Part shown: positions 28,701 to 36,851 of the stretch, piece by piece
How the letters are laid out: each line of letters starts with the position of its first letter
Numbering within the stretch: the stretch's first letter is position 1
NCBI RefSeq assembly: GCF_900110655.1
Contig: NZ_FOEQ01000001.1
Location: forward strand, 153,633 to 217,632
Origin: Pseudomonas soli
GTDB lineage: Bacteria; Pseudomonadota; Gammaproteobacteria; Pseudomonadales; Pseudomonadaceae
DNA: 64,000 bases
Direction: 5' to 3'
Position numbers and translations under genes: made by a program
Notes under the pieces: generated by a model
Told to the model about the DNA's origin: nothing
The model's database searches: none
What the model saw: only the letters and a program-made list of their open reading frames with translations

Positions 28701-30388
28701 GCTCGGTGCTGCAGGCATTGCGACACGCCCCACGGTTGCAGGAGCTTCGCTTGAGTGGCACGCGCCTGGGCGCGCTGCCCGCCGTGGCCCATGAGGTACT
28801 CCCCACCTTGCAGGACCTGCGCATCCTGGAAATGCCACATCACCAGTTGACGCTCACCTTGCCTGACCTGCGGATGCTCACCGGACTGCCGCTGGAAACG
28901 CTGGACCTACGCGCCAATCGTATTGCGCTGGATGCCGACACAGCGGATTTATTCAGTTCGATGCGACCACTGCGCCACTTGCTCCTGAGCAACAACCCCC
29001 TCGCCACCAGTCCCAACCTGACCGGCCTGGACAACCTCGCGACCTTGCGCCTGGATAGCAGCCGACTGCGCCTGTGGCCTACTGGGTTGAGCAGCCTGAT
29101 GCAGCGCAATCCTTGCATGCTGCGGGTGGTGGACCTGAGCAATAACGGCATCGAACAGGTACCGGGGCTGCCCGCCCTGTTGTCCTCTCCCTTCCTGGGT
29201 GAACTGTTGGCCAGGCGTGCGTCATACCGCTGGCGGTTCAACGACAACCCGTTGGACGAGACAACCCGCGAAAGCCTGCAGATTGCCGGCGCTTCGGTCG
29301 AACAACGTGTCGAGGGGATCGACGGCACCGTGTCACCATGCCGAATCGACTGGTTGCAAAGCGCCAGCCAGCAACAGCGGGCAATGTGGGCAGCGCTATT
29401 CGACGCAGACGAGCATGCCAGCCTGCGCCAAGTCGTCGAACAGGCGGGCCTGTCGGCCAGTGCCCATCGCCATCCCCGAGCATTTGCCCGCCAGGTATGG
29501 GCACTGCTCGAGCGCGCAAGCGCCAGTACTCGCCTTCGTGCACGCCTGGACGACGTGGCCGATGAGTTCCCGGTGAGCTGTGGCGATGCAGGCGCCGATG
29601 GTTTCGGCACCTTGCAGATCGAAGTGATGGCCTACGATGAGTCCGCAGGCGCGGAAGTCGCCACCCCACCACTGTTCCAGTTCTTCCGGCGCCTGTTCCG
29701 GCGTGACCAGGTGAACACCTTGGCCCAGGACCTGTTCAACGCCCGCGTAGCTCGGCGAGATGCCCTGCGCGCTCGGGATGCCTGGGCCACCCGGCCGCTG
29801 GCCGAGCGTGGCGCCAGGCCCGTGCTGCCAGCCCTGCATCGCTTTGACACCTTGTCCGACGACGTGCTGCACAATGGCGTCGGTGAAGGCCTGGACCTGA
29901 TCGAGATACGCTTGGCCCTGCGTACCGGCCTGGCCAGGCGCCTGGACTTCCCCGAGCCCCAGCAGGCGATGTTGTACCGCCACACGGCCGAAATCTCGCC
30001 GTGGACCGAGGAAGCGGTGTTGGAGGAAGTCGACGCCCGGGACCGGGACGCCGAGGCTCGCCGCCAGTGGATCGCCCGGCAACCAAGTTGGCGACGCCTG
30101 CTGCGCCAGGAGAACAGAGCCCGGTTCGAGATGCTCAGAAAACGCTGGGACACCGGCATGGACTACCTTGAGGGCAACGACCTCGACGGCGCGCTCGAAG
30201 CACCGGTGATCGAAGCGCTGACCCAGGCCTTGGGTCGCAGCCCGCTGGGCGAGGATGGCCAGCCCCTGCGTGAACCCATCGCCAGCGAGGGTTACGTCGA
30301 GGGGATGAACCGCATGGCCCTGGGCCTTGAAGAGGAAGAAGATGCTCTCTACCTGCGCCTGACCCGCCGCCGCGACCCCAACAACTGA
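25757..30388 (+). CDS. Large LRR / NEL-type E3 ubiquitin-ligase effector-like toxin
   Basis: A 1543-residue protein. Residues about 160-535 resemble the dermonecrotic-toxin-like (DUF6543) region, with a hydrophobic, membrane-inserting stretch around 460-535. About 918-1161 are leucine-rich repeats (LSLENLNVIEMP, LDLRANRIAL, VVDLSNNGIEQVPGLP). The rest resembles the NEL ligase domain of IpaH/SspH, with the probable catalytic Cys1275 in SCGDAG. NEL enzymes move ubiquitin to eukaryotic host proteins. ATG at 25757 was chosen; a TTG at 25724 is also open. No secretion system gene or signal peptide is seen nearby, so export is unknown. Confidence 0.8.
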   Translation: MHHSEPPYHQEQILRSLPGWTRHLHPHHVSRLLRRAHREHIQQDGQPAPWFAQAPAARQAELRQAIKQRATSHLALAKALQDLRGITEFCEPLLQARLGSQVALTQARFRHQPFTSSLGGEFPDPDASHHAPSTPATIEEPAGTASLTSLLEAALHNFEGVAEVGPYSSLQVSADDSSALPGLSTAAFVTHCRLLDLGRRYQEHLQDIYGGQRRTLLCALWSQARCHELTVQALIARMRGHLTDDGLQAVRQLSSTGSMPRYRGAPARVAVLRMLDTQLHDLLLLTSSGQSTPSCIAYLPFDHARPVQEFDNLLAFGRYLRRRLLAPAYRERFLEHVALKDRPGMASKLRARLFGATASGMRPLETPSPAFAETEPGLHPWQGLPATPLLQQQDPPAPIRFPALAIHEVAVGFPVWPKLFNDHVHRLREDARCIAVPTEDVDAKARRERLALWRERGLNVLGVAAMFVPGLDVAMLAVGAGQVMASIFHGFEAWSEGDNAQAVNQVESLLINLGSVTAIAGVTKLAQACGFVDWMQSLWLEGQELLWHPELEHYRSPVELPAGLEPDEQGIFHHDDRHFVDLDGTLHEIRRGLEGQWRVVHPADPRAYQPALYGNGSGAWRMAHERPQDWGRAKLMRRLGPLGDGLTDEELIAALDSTGLERGVLEQMHVNGRRAPALLEDALRRLKADSLHQVPAPPGCAAALTIGRVFSGLPMQALEELVATANGAERQALLSGRVPLRLAEEARLLQARCRLDRAILGLYRPSLANADSRLISDSLLAAHPQWTPEQCYHAALANRPATARMLGQQPSQPGWHSPLRLSDGRYGYPLSPGLFATRAERELHALYPGLNGREVRQLLATLRVRAGVAEQIQALRIQLSSLREQLHAWTDRGTQDWGDEVGAGYARTADLLVRAWQRLDGDMLSLSNVALDALPILTARFDHITTLSLENLNVIEMPADFLQAFPALRRVDVRNSSQLSASSVLQALRHAPRLQELRLSGTRLGALPAVAHEVLPTLQDLRILEMPHHQLTLTLPDLRMLTGLPLETLDLRANRIALDADTADLFSSMRPLRHLLLSNNPLATSPNLTGLDNLATLRLDSSRLRLWPTGLSSLMQRNPCMLRVVDLSNNGIEQVPGLPALLSSPFLGELLARRASYRWRFNDNPLDETTRESLQIAGASVEQRVEGIDGTVSPCRIDWLQSASQQQRAMWAALFDADEHASLRQVVEQAGLSASAHRHPRAFARQVWALLERASASTRLRARLDDVADEFPVSCGDAGADGFGTLQIEVMAYDESAGAEVATPPLFQFFRRLFRRDQVNTLAQDLFNARVARRDALRARDAWATRPLAERGARPVLPALHRFDTLSDDVLHNGVGEGLDLIEIRLALRTGLARRLDFPEPQQAMLYRHTAEISPWTEEAVLEEVDARDRDAEARRQWIARQPSWRRLLRQENRARFEMLRKRWDTGMDYLEGNDLDGALEAPVIEALTQALGRSPLGEDGQPLREPIASEGYVEGMNRMALGLEEEEDALYLRLTRRRDPNN

Positions 30389-30390
30389 GC

Positions 30391-32895
30391 CTACTGGCCG
30401 CGCAGGTCTTCGAAAAAGGCCTCCTGCCCCAGGACTTGGCTCGACGCACGTGCCTGCCCGGCAGCCTCGCCGCTGGCTTTCTCCACGTGCCAATAGCATT
30501 GCCGGACCGCCCGCGTCACCGCCACGTAGGCCAGGCGCTGTACCTCTTCTTTCTGCGCCGTATCGAATGCCTGGGCGTCTGCTGGTTTGCCCAGGCCGGC
30601 CAGGCGATAGACCTGGTTCTTATAGGGCGAGCTGGTCAGGTATTGGCAATCGCCAAGCATGAACACCGTGTCAGCCTGTAGTCCCTTGGCACTGTGATAG
30701 GTCAACTGGCGCAGGCGGCGCTGGCTGGGCGGCAAGCTAGAATCCACTTTAGCTATTTGCGACAAATGCTTTTCAATCAATAACTTATCGCTTGTTTTTC
30801 GAAACAGCATTAGTACCGTTTCACCGCGCTGGTAATGCTCGATCACCGTTTCGGCCAGTGCGGCCTCGTCCCGGTCGAAGACCTTCACCGGCGACAGCGG
30901 CAGCTCGGCCGCCAGCCCACTGGCCCTGGCCTTCTTGCCGGTGATGGCCGAGGCGCCTTTGACCAGATGCTCGGCGGCCTCGATGATGTACTGCTGGCTG
31001 CGGTAGTTTTCCACCAGCATCACCCGCGTGTTGGCCGGTGACGGGAAGGCCTTGGTGAACTCCATGAAGTATTTCGGCGAGCTGCCGCGCCAGCCGTAGA
31101 TCGACTGCCAGTCATCGCCCACGCACATCAGCGATGAATGTTGCGCCACCCGCCCGCTGTGCATGGCCGGCCCACGGCGACGGATTTCGGCGAGGCAGGC
31201 ACGCAGCCAACTGACGATCTGCGGCGAGACGTCCTGGAACTCGTCGATCATCAGATGCGCCAATGGGCGTAGCAAGGGATCGGGGAGCAACCCGAGGTTC
31301 TCCGGATTGTTCTCGCCAAACAGGGCAAACATGCGGTTGTAGGTCATCACCGGCGGCGACTGCGCCAGCAGGTGTGCTTCCAGTGCTTTCCAGAACAGCG
31401 CGAGGGCCTCGAAGAATGCCGCGTCGCTGTCGCCGGACGGGAAGTTCATGGCGGCCACGGCGGTGTTGACGTCCAGGCCGAGGTTCTCAATGAAGCTGGC
31501 GGCGCTGACGAAGGCGTCGAGCAAGGGCGCCGGAGCCAGCTCGCCCTTCACCTTGTACTCGAAGCCCGGACCGGCCACGGCATCACCCGCCAAGGACGTC
31601 GCAAGTCGTTTTGCCGCCGCATAATTATCGAGCCATATCAATGGCTTATCGCAAAAAGCTTGAAATAGGGTGCGCTTTACCGCCCATTCCGCGCGCACCG
31701 CCAGCTTGGCGCCCGGCCGCTGGTACTGGGCGCTTTCAGACGGGTCGAAGCCCAATACCACCCAGGCGTCCAGCCCTTCCAGACGGCCATGGACATGAAA
31801 GCGGCTGCCGCGGATCTGCACCGTGTCCCGGCACGGCTCGATACCCTTGATTGGCCAGGCACCGGCGGTAAACCACAGGTCCTCGATCACATCGCACAAT
31901 TCCTCGTCGCGCTGGGCGGCCAGCTGGGTTACCTGTACACGCTTCTGCACATCCGGGTGGTCCGGGTCCAGCGGCTTGAGCAGCAGCGCCTCCTGGCGCA
32001 ACGCGCCGACCAGCTGGACGAAACGCGGGCTCTGGCCCAGCAGGTCGCTGTAGCACTGGTTGAGCTGCTGGCGTTGGGCATCGTTCAGGCGCAGGTCGAA
32101 CGGGTTGCTGTCAGCGTTCGCCTCGCCGCCTGCGGGCATTTCGTTGCCCAGGGTCTCGAACGCCCGCACCTGGGCAAAACTCGGCAGGCTGCGCACCAAC
32201 GGCAGGATGCGCGAATGGAATGTACGCACCAGCTCTCGCCCCTGGGCAGGCGACAATTCGAGCTGCCACAGGGCGAACACCTGCAGCAGGCGCTGGATGA
32301 AGTCACGGCGCGACTCGCGGGTGAAGGTCACCACGGTCAGGGCATCGAGCTCGAAGCCCAGGTAGTGGCGCAGCAGCAGGATGCGCAGCACCAAAGACGT
32401 CGACTTGCCGGCGCCGGCGCCGGCCACCACGCAGGTCGAGGGCGTGTCGCTGAAAATCAACTTCCATTGCGCCGCGCTCGGTTGTGCCTCGCCAGGCAAC
32501 CGCTTGGCGACATCAGCCTTGAAGCGCCTTTTCAGCTCGGCGGTCACCGGCAGGCGCCAGTCGTCGAACAGGTTGTCATCACGTCCCGGCGTCGCAGCCT
32601 GGTCCGGGCGGGTATCGCGGATCACCAGGACCTGGCGCCCGGCCTCATAGCCATCGACCCGGCCTTGCTCGTAGCCCTCACGCAAGCCATCGGCATGGCC
32701 GTTGCGCTGCCCCGTGGCGTGGCCGAGGAACCAGGAGTCGCGATGCTGCGCCTGCAGGCGCGACAAACCGCGGCCCAACAGGCGCGCGACCAGGCGACGC
32801 AACCAGGGCAACTGGGCGGGAGGGGTCAGGTCGGCCGGGGCCCGGGGATGCTCGTGCGGCACGGTCACTCCGTTGAAAATCAGAACAGCCGGCAT
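30391..32895 (-). CDS. UvrD/Rep-like superfamily 1 helicase
   Basis: An 834-residue helicase. Motifs in order: Walker A GAGAGKST (159-166), VVTFTRESRRDF, FHSRIL, IDEFQDVS, GDDWQSIYGWRGS, VENYRS, TYHSAKGLQADTVFML and YVAVTRAV near the C-terminus. The ATPase motor is complete. The first 140 residues are unusual, with glycine every fourth residue around 58-87 (GHATGQRNGHADG...). It should unwind or translocate on single-stranded DNA with 3'-5' polarity, as in UvrD. Its stop is 2 bp from the stop of the convergent effector gene. Confidence 0.85.
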   Translation of the reverse strand: MPAVLIFNGVTVPHEHPRAPADLTPPAQLPWLRRLVARLLGRGLSRLQAQHRDSWFLGHATGQRNGHADGLREGYEQGRVDGYEAGRQVLVIRDTRPDQAATPGRDDNLFDDWRLPVTAELKRRFKADVAKRLPGEAQPSAAQWKLIFSDTPSTCVVAGAGAGKSTSLVLRILLLRHYLGFELDALTVVTFTRESRRDFIQRLLQVFALWQLELSPAQGRELVRTFHSRILPLVRSLPSFAQVRAFETLGNEMPAGGEANADSNPFDLRLNDAQRQQLNQCYSDLLGQSPRFVQLVGALRQEALLLKPLDPDHPDVQKRVQVTQLAAQRDEELCDVIEDLWFTAGAWPIKGIEPCRDTVQIRGSRFHVHGRLEGLDAWVVLGFDPSESAQYQRPGAKLAVRAEWAVKRTLFQAFCDKPLIWLDNYAAAKRLATSLAGDAVAGPGFEYKVKGELAPAPLLDAFVSAASFIENLGLDVNTAVAAMNFPSGDSDAAFFEALALFWKALEAHLLAQSPPVMTYNRMFALFGENNPENLGLLPDPLLRPLAHLMIDEFQDVSPQIVSWLRACLAEIRRRGPAMHSGRVAQHSSLMCVGDDWQSIYGWRGSSPKYFMEFTKAFPSPANTRVMLVENYRSQQYIIEAAEHLVKGASAITGKKARASGLAAELPLSPVKVFDRDEAALAETVIEHYQRGETVLMLFRKTSDKLLIEKHLSQIAKVDSSLPPSQRRLRQLTYHSAKGLQADTVFMLGDCQYLTSSPYKNQVYRLAGLGKPADAQAFDTAQKEEVQRLAYVAVTRAVRQCYWHVEKASGEAAGQARASSQVLGQEAFFEDLRGQ

Positions 32896-33082
32896 GTTCG
32901 CCTCATCCGCGCAAAAGTGCCAGCGAATGCTTATGGATCAGTGGATTAGGCGATGAAGCGCATGCAGAGTCGCAAACTAAATTATCGAATTTAACGATTG
33001 TATTTAGCCGATATTTACGCTTTTTATCGATATTTTAAACACGCATCATGACCTCATTCCACCGACTCATAGGAGCGCCACC

Positions 33083-33781
33083 ATGCTGCAACTGCGACCC
33101 TTCGAAAGCCTTGGCCACGCCAACCACGGCTGGCTCGACGCCCATCATCACTTCTCCTTCGCCGAGTACCATGACCCGGCACGCATGCACTGGGGCAACC
33201 TGCGCGTGTGGAACGACGACCTGATCGCGGCCGGTGCTGGCTTCCCGCCGCACCCGCACCGTGACATGGAGATCATCACCTACGTTCGCGAAGGCGCCAT
33301 CACCCATCAGGACAGCCTGGGCAACAAGGGCCGCACTGAAGCTGGCGACGTGCAGGTCATGAGCGCTGGCAGCGGCATCGTCCACAGCGAGTACAACCTG
33401 GAGAAGGTCGACACGCGGATCTTCCAGATCTGGATCATCCCGGAAAAGGTCGGTGATGCGCCCTCCTGGGGTAGCCGCCCCTTCCCCAAGGGCGAACGTG
33501 GCGAAGGCTTCGTGACCCTGGCCAGCGGCCGCGAAGGCGATGACGACAGCCTGCGCATCCGCACCGACGCGCGCCTGGTGGCCGCGACCCTGCGCGCCGG
33601 TGAAAGCGCCGAGTACCGCCTCGATGAGGGCCGCCGCGGCTACCTGGTACCTGCCAAGGGACGGATTGAAGTGAACGGCTTGCAAGCCAAGGCCCGTGAC
33701 GGGGTGGCGATCGAGCAGGAAACGCTGCTCAAGGTGACGGCGCTGGAAGACAGCGAAATCGTGCTGGTCGATGTAGCCTGA
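33083..33781 (+). CDS. Pirin-family protein (YhhW/quercetinase-like)
   Basis: A 232-residue bicupin. The N-terminal cupin has the metal-site pattern PHPHRDMEIITYV with a later HSEYN and GSGIVHSE; the C-terminal cupin is poorer. This fits E. coli YhhW, which can oxidise quercetin, though the natural role of such pirins is unclear. GGAGCGCCACC precedes the ATG. It is a single-gene unit with a strong terminator downstream. Confidence 0.85.
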   Translation: MLQLRPFESLGHANHGWLDAHHHFSFAEYHDPARMHWGNLRVWNDDLIAAGAGFPPHPHRDMEIITYVREGAITHQDSLGNKGRTEAGDVQVMSAGSGIVHSEYNLEKVDTRIFQIWIIPEKVGDAPSWGSRPFPKGERGEGFVTLASGREGDDDSLRIRTDARLVAATLRAGESAEYRLDEGRRGYLVPAKGRIEVNGLQAKARDGVAIEQETLLKVTALEDSEIVLVDVA

Positions 33782-33852
33782 TCGACCTTGGCCGGCCGCC
33801 GGCGCAGGCCGATATCGCACTTTTTCGCGTTTGTGCGCTCTATGCATGGCCA

Positions 33853-33884
33853 GGTCCCACCGATCCCCGGTGGGACCGCCTTTT
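33853..33884 (+). terminator. Rho-independent terminator after the pirin gene
   Basis: A 10-bp stem GGTCCCACCG / CGGTGGGACC with a 5-base loop, then GCCTTTT. It lies 71 bp after the pirin stop and ends 14 bp before the lipoprotein start. Confidence 0.8.
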
Positions 33885-33897
33885 CCAACCGGTGCCG

Positions 33898-34632
33898 ATG
33901 GCCGTACGAAGACGCTTTCCGTTTCCTCGCCTACTGCTGATGGCCGGCAGCCTGGCGTGCCTGGTTGCCTGCACCCAGCAGCAGGGCCGTGACATGCTCA
34001 CCCAGTTCGGCAACGGCAAGCCCGACGAGCTGTTCCAGACCAGCGTCGACCGCATGGCCACCCTGGCCATGCGCGACAACCTGCAAAGCCTGTATCTGCT
34101 GATGAACAAGCTGTACCTGCGCAACCCCAACCAGTGGCGGCAATCGGGCTACCTCGACGCCACCACCGCGGCACGGCAGATCCGCATCGCCATCGAACAG
34201 CGCCAGCCCCTGGCGCAGTTGGGCGAGCGCCGCGACCTGGCGGCCTTGAGCTACGCCCTGAGCCCGGAGTTTCGCGGCGACCGGGTAGGCGCGTTCATCT
34301 ATGCCATCGGCAGCATGCTGGTCACCGCCCATGGCGGGCGCACCGAGTTCTACATGACCGACACCCTCGACCCGTTGTTCATCCACAATGCCGCGCGCAA
34401 CATCGAGAAGGCCACCTGGATGCTCGGCCAGCGCCAGGATGCCAATGGCGTGCTCCTGCTGTTTTCCAACGAAATCTCCGAGCAAGGCAGCAACCTCAGC
34501 TTCGCGGTGGAGTTCGGCAAGGTCGTCGCCCGCCTCGACCTGCTGGCGCAGATGCTTGACGAGCGCTATCGACGGATCGGCCTGAACTACGCGCAAAGCC
34601 TGCTGTTGATGAATTTCCTGCCGGTGCAATGA
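33898..34632 (+). CDS. Lipoprotein of unknown function
   Basis: A 244-residue protein with a lipoprotein signal: basic start MAVRRRFPFPR, a hydrophobic stretch and a lipobox LVAC with Cys at about 24. The mature region is mostly helical, with repeated pattern around AAROIRIAIEQRQ-type charged helices (residues about 85-105) and NISFAVEFGK-like late part. I do not recognise the family. It should be on the outer membrane inner face, since no Asp follows the Cys. Confidence 0.65.
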   Translation: MAVRRRFPFPRLLLMAGSLACLVACTQQQGRDMLTQFGNGKPDELFQTSVDRMATLAMRDNLQSLYLLMNKLYLRNPNQWRQSGYLDATTAARQIRIAIEQRQPLAQLGERRDLAALSYALSPEFRGDRVGAFIYAIGSMLVTAHGGRTEFYMTDTLDPLFIHNAARNIEKATWMLGQRQDANGVLLLFSNEISEQGSNLSFAVEFGKVVARLDLLAQMLDERYRRIGLNYAQSLLLMNFLPVQ

Positions 34633-34725
34633 GCCGGGTCGGCCAGCAGAACGTCATCGTCGCAGCCCCTCGAGCGGCACGGTTGAGCCGTATCCGGTCC
34701 AACAGGCAAATGAGGCGCCAAGCAA

Positions 34726-35187
34726 TCAACCCCGTCGCCGTTTCAGCTGCTGCTTCAACACCCGCAACGGCGGCGCATAGAAGAATCCGAACGACACGCT
34801 GCCCTGGCGGCCCTTCACCGCATGGTGCAGGCGATGAGCCCGGTACAGACGCTTGAGGTAGCGGTTGACCGGTTTCGGCGCCCTCGGCCAATGGCGGTGG
34901 AAGAATCCGTCATGGGCCAGCACGTAGGCCAGCTCATAGCCCGCCACGCCGCCACCAACCCATTGCAGCGGCGCGTGCCCGGCCTTGCCCAGCATCACCA
35001 GGGCAGCGGCGATAAGCCCGAGCGCCAGCAGGTAGAGGTCGTTGGTTTCCAGCATGCCCAGTTGCGGCTCGTGATGCGAGCGGTGCAGCCACCAGCCCCA
35101 GCCGTGCATGACGTACTTGTGGGCCAGCGTGCCGACGCCCTCCATGGCCACCAGGGTGCCGAACAGCACGGCGAGATTGAACAACAT
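34726..35187 (-). CDS. CrtZ-like beta-carotene hydroxylase / fatty-acid-hydroxylase-superfamily protein
   Basis: A 153-residue membrane enzyme with the histidine motifs of non-haem di-iron hydroxylases: AHKYVMHGWGWWLHRSHHE (about 22-40), HDGFFHRHW (about 91-99) and HRLHHAVKG (about 116-124). The size and order fit CrtZ, which hydroxylates beta-carotene to zeaxanthin. There is no crtE, crtB, crtI or crtY in the window, so the substrate is open. ATG at 35187 begins with the first hydrophobic segment; the frame continues to 35310. Confidence 0.75.
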   Translation of the reverse strand: MLFNLAVLFGTLVAMEGVGTLAHKYVMHGWGWWLHRSHHEPQLGMLETNDLYLLALGLIAAALVMLGKAGHAPLQWVGGGVAGYELAYVLAHDGFFHRHWPRAPKPVNRYLKRLYRAHRLHHAVKGRQGSVSFGFFYAPPLRVLKQQLKRRRG

Positions 35188-35643
35188 GTATCGGTCCGGG
35201 GGGGTTGGCAACGAAAGGCGCAAGCGTACCATTGCCGCCAGGTCATTCAGAGGGATTTTCCATGAAGAATGTACCCAGGCCGGCACCTGCCGGCGCTTGA
35301 CGTAACACAATTGTCATGCCCCACGCCTTGACCCAGCGCGGATCGAGGCGTATGGTCCGCCGCGCATTCAAGCATCCCTCACCCAGGAGACCCCTGCATT
35401 GGACAGTAGCCCCAGTCGATTGCGACAGGCCCACACGGCGAGCTAGTCCGGCAGCGTTCCTGCCACTGTCTCGCCGTACTCGGTAGACGGTGGTTCCCTT
35501 CGGCCCTCCCTGGCTGAACATTCCTCCTTAGTTTCCCAGCCCTGCCTCCGGCAAGGCGCGTGGTCCTGCGCATTCCTCGTTTGCAATCGCGCCGTCTCAA
35601 GTCGGCGCCCATGCGGGCCATCGCCCGCAGAACGGAGTTCGCT
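35188..35643 (+). promoter_or_regulatory. Long untranslated region before mgtC, possible leader
   Basis: A 456-base gap between the crtZ-like start and mgtC, both reading away from it. It is GC-rich with many short palindromes, such as GCGGGCCATCGCCCGC close to the mgtC start. mgtC genes of other bacteria carry regulatory leaders that sense magnesium or translation. I could not match a known riboswitch core by eye. Confidence 0.35.
35399..35446 (+). CDS. Possible 15-residue leader peptide
   Basis: A short TTG-started frame, MDSSPSRLRQAHTAS then TAG, with AGGAGA about 9 bases before it. It lies 198 bases before mgtC, in the region where attenuation-type leaders of mgt genes are found. Position and ribosome-binding site are the only support. 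Confidence 0.25.
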   Translation: MDSSPSRLRQAHTAS

Positions 35644-36357
35644 ATGGATTGGAAAATCTTCCTGCTGCGCGTCAGCGTGGCCCTGCTGCTCGGTGCCCTG
35701 ATCGGCGCCGAGCGTCAACTGCGCCAGCGCCTGACGGGCCTGCGCACCAACGCCCTGGTCAGCACCGGTGCCTGCCTGTTCGTGCTGATGACCCAGGCCG
35801 TGCCAGGCATGGCGCCCACCGATGCCTCGCGCATCGCCGCCTACGTGGTGTCGGGCATCGGCTTTCTCGGCGGCGGCGTGATCATGCGCGACGGCTTCAA
35901 CGTGCGGGGCCTGAATACCGCCGCTACCCTCTGGTGCACCGCCGCGGTTGGCGTGCTGTGCAGCCTCGGGCTGTTGCTGGAGGCGTCGCTGGGCAGCCTG
36001 GTGGTGCTGTGCGCAAACATCCTGCTGCGCGACCTCGCCCAGCGCCTCGACCGCCAGGACGTGCTGCCGGCCAGCGAAGTCGAGCAGCGCTACGAGGTGC
36101 GCATCGTCTGCCGCGCCGAGGACGAGATCCAGGTACGCAGCCTGATGCTGCACAGCCTCAGCGACCCGGGCCTGCGCTTGCAGTCGCTGCACAGCGAAGA
36201 CCTGGCCGACCCAACACGGCTGGAGGTACGCGCCGAACTGCTCGGCACGCCGCAGGCGCCAACCCAGTTGGAGCGCCTGGTCGGCCGGGTAAGCCTGGAG
36301 AAAGGCGTCAGCTCGGTGCGCTGGCAATTGCAGGTTCAGGGGCTGGCCTCTGACTAG
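35644..36357 (+). CDS. MgtC/SapB-family inner-membrane protein
   Basis: A 237-residue protein. The N-terminal half has four to five hydrophobic segments with the MgtC signature ALLLGALIGAERQLRQRLTGLRTN (about 12-37), then VSGIGFLGGGVIMRDG and NTAATLW. The C-terminal half is a soluble ACT-like domain. MgtC proteins support growth at low magnesium and modulate the F-ATP synthase. ATG at 35644 gives the family start MDWKIFLLR. Its stop overlaps the convergent dksA2 stop. Confidence 0.85.
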   Translation: MDWKIFLLRVSVALLLGALIGAERQLRQRLTGLRTNALVSTGACLFVLMTQAVPGMAPTDASRIAAYVVSGIGFLGGGVIMRDGFNVRGLNTAATLWCTAAVGVLCSLGLLLEASLGSLVVLCANILLRDLAQRLDRQDVLPASEVEQRYEVRIVCRAEDEIQVRSLMLHSLSDPGLRLQSLHSEDLADPTRLEVRAELLGTPQAPTQLERLVGRVSLEKGVSSVRWQLQVQGLASD

Positions 36358-36761
36358 ACGTCGTCACGCACATGCCGCTCGCGCAGTTCCTGGCGCTCCT
36401 TGGCCTCGACGCACAAAGTCGCGGTGGGCCGCAGTAGCAGGCGGCGCAGACCGATCGGCTCACCGGTTTCCTCACACCAGCCGTAGTCGCCCCGGGCCAG
36501 GCGCTCCAGCGCCTGGTCGATCTTGTCCAGCAGTTTCTTCTCCCGCTCCAGCGAGCGCAGTTGCCAGTGGCGCTCTTCTTCGGCGCTGCCGATGTCGGCG
36601 AGGTCGCTGTGCACCTCCTGCTCACGCAGGGCGCGGAACTCCTGTTCGATACGGCCCTGCAGCTCGCCGCGCTGGGCCAGCAGCAGGTTACGGAAGAATT
36701 GCCGCTGCGGCTCGTTCATGTAGGCGGCTGCAGGTTGTTGCAACAATTGCTCTTCAGTCAT
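36354..36761 (-). CDS. dksA2: Zinc-independent DksA paralogue (DksA2)
   Basis: A 135-residue DksA/TraR-family protein. A coiled coil with acidic tip DLADIGSAEEE is followed by a C-terminal finger in which two of the four cysteines are replaced: YGWCEETGEPIGL and LCVEAKER give C-T and C-A instead of four Cys. This matches DksA2 of P. aeruginosa, which works without zinc. It binds RNA polymerase with ppGpp and replaces zinc-DksA when zinc is scarce. It lies downstream of pyrC2 and the carbonic anhydrase gene on the same strand, behind a REP, and all three are known zinc-scarcity genes. Confidence 0.85.
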   Translation of the reverse strand: MTEEQLLQQPAAAYMNEPQRQFFRNLLLAQRGELQGRIEQEFRALREQEVHSDLADIGSAEEERHWQLRSLEREKKLLDKIDQALERLARGDYGWCEETGEPIGLRRLLLRPTATLCVEAKERQELRERHVRDDV

Positions 36762-36785
36762 GGCAAGGTTCCGAAATGCTGGGCG

Positions 36786-36832
36786 CGCGCCGCGCCCCTT
36801 TCGCTGGCAAGCCAGCTCCCACAGGGGCTGCG
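36786..36832. repeat. REP element between pyrC2 and dksA2
   Basis: REP-type sequence with the CTGGCAAGCCAGCTCCCACAGGGG core. It separates dksA2 from the two upstream genes and may adjust their relative expression. Confidence 0.6.
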
Positions 36833-36851
36833 CAGCGGCCCCCAGCTCAAA

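Noticed and set aside
35388..35643. Magnesium riboswitch (M-box) before mgtC
   Set aside because: The conserved M-box core words were not found by eye, so only a leader of unknown type is claimed.
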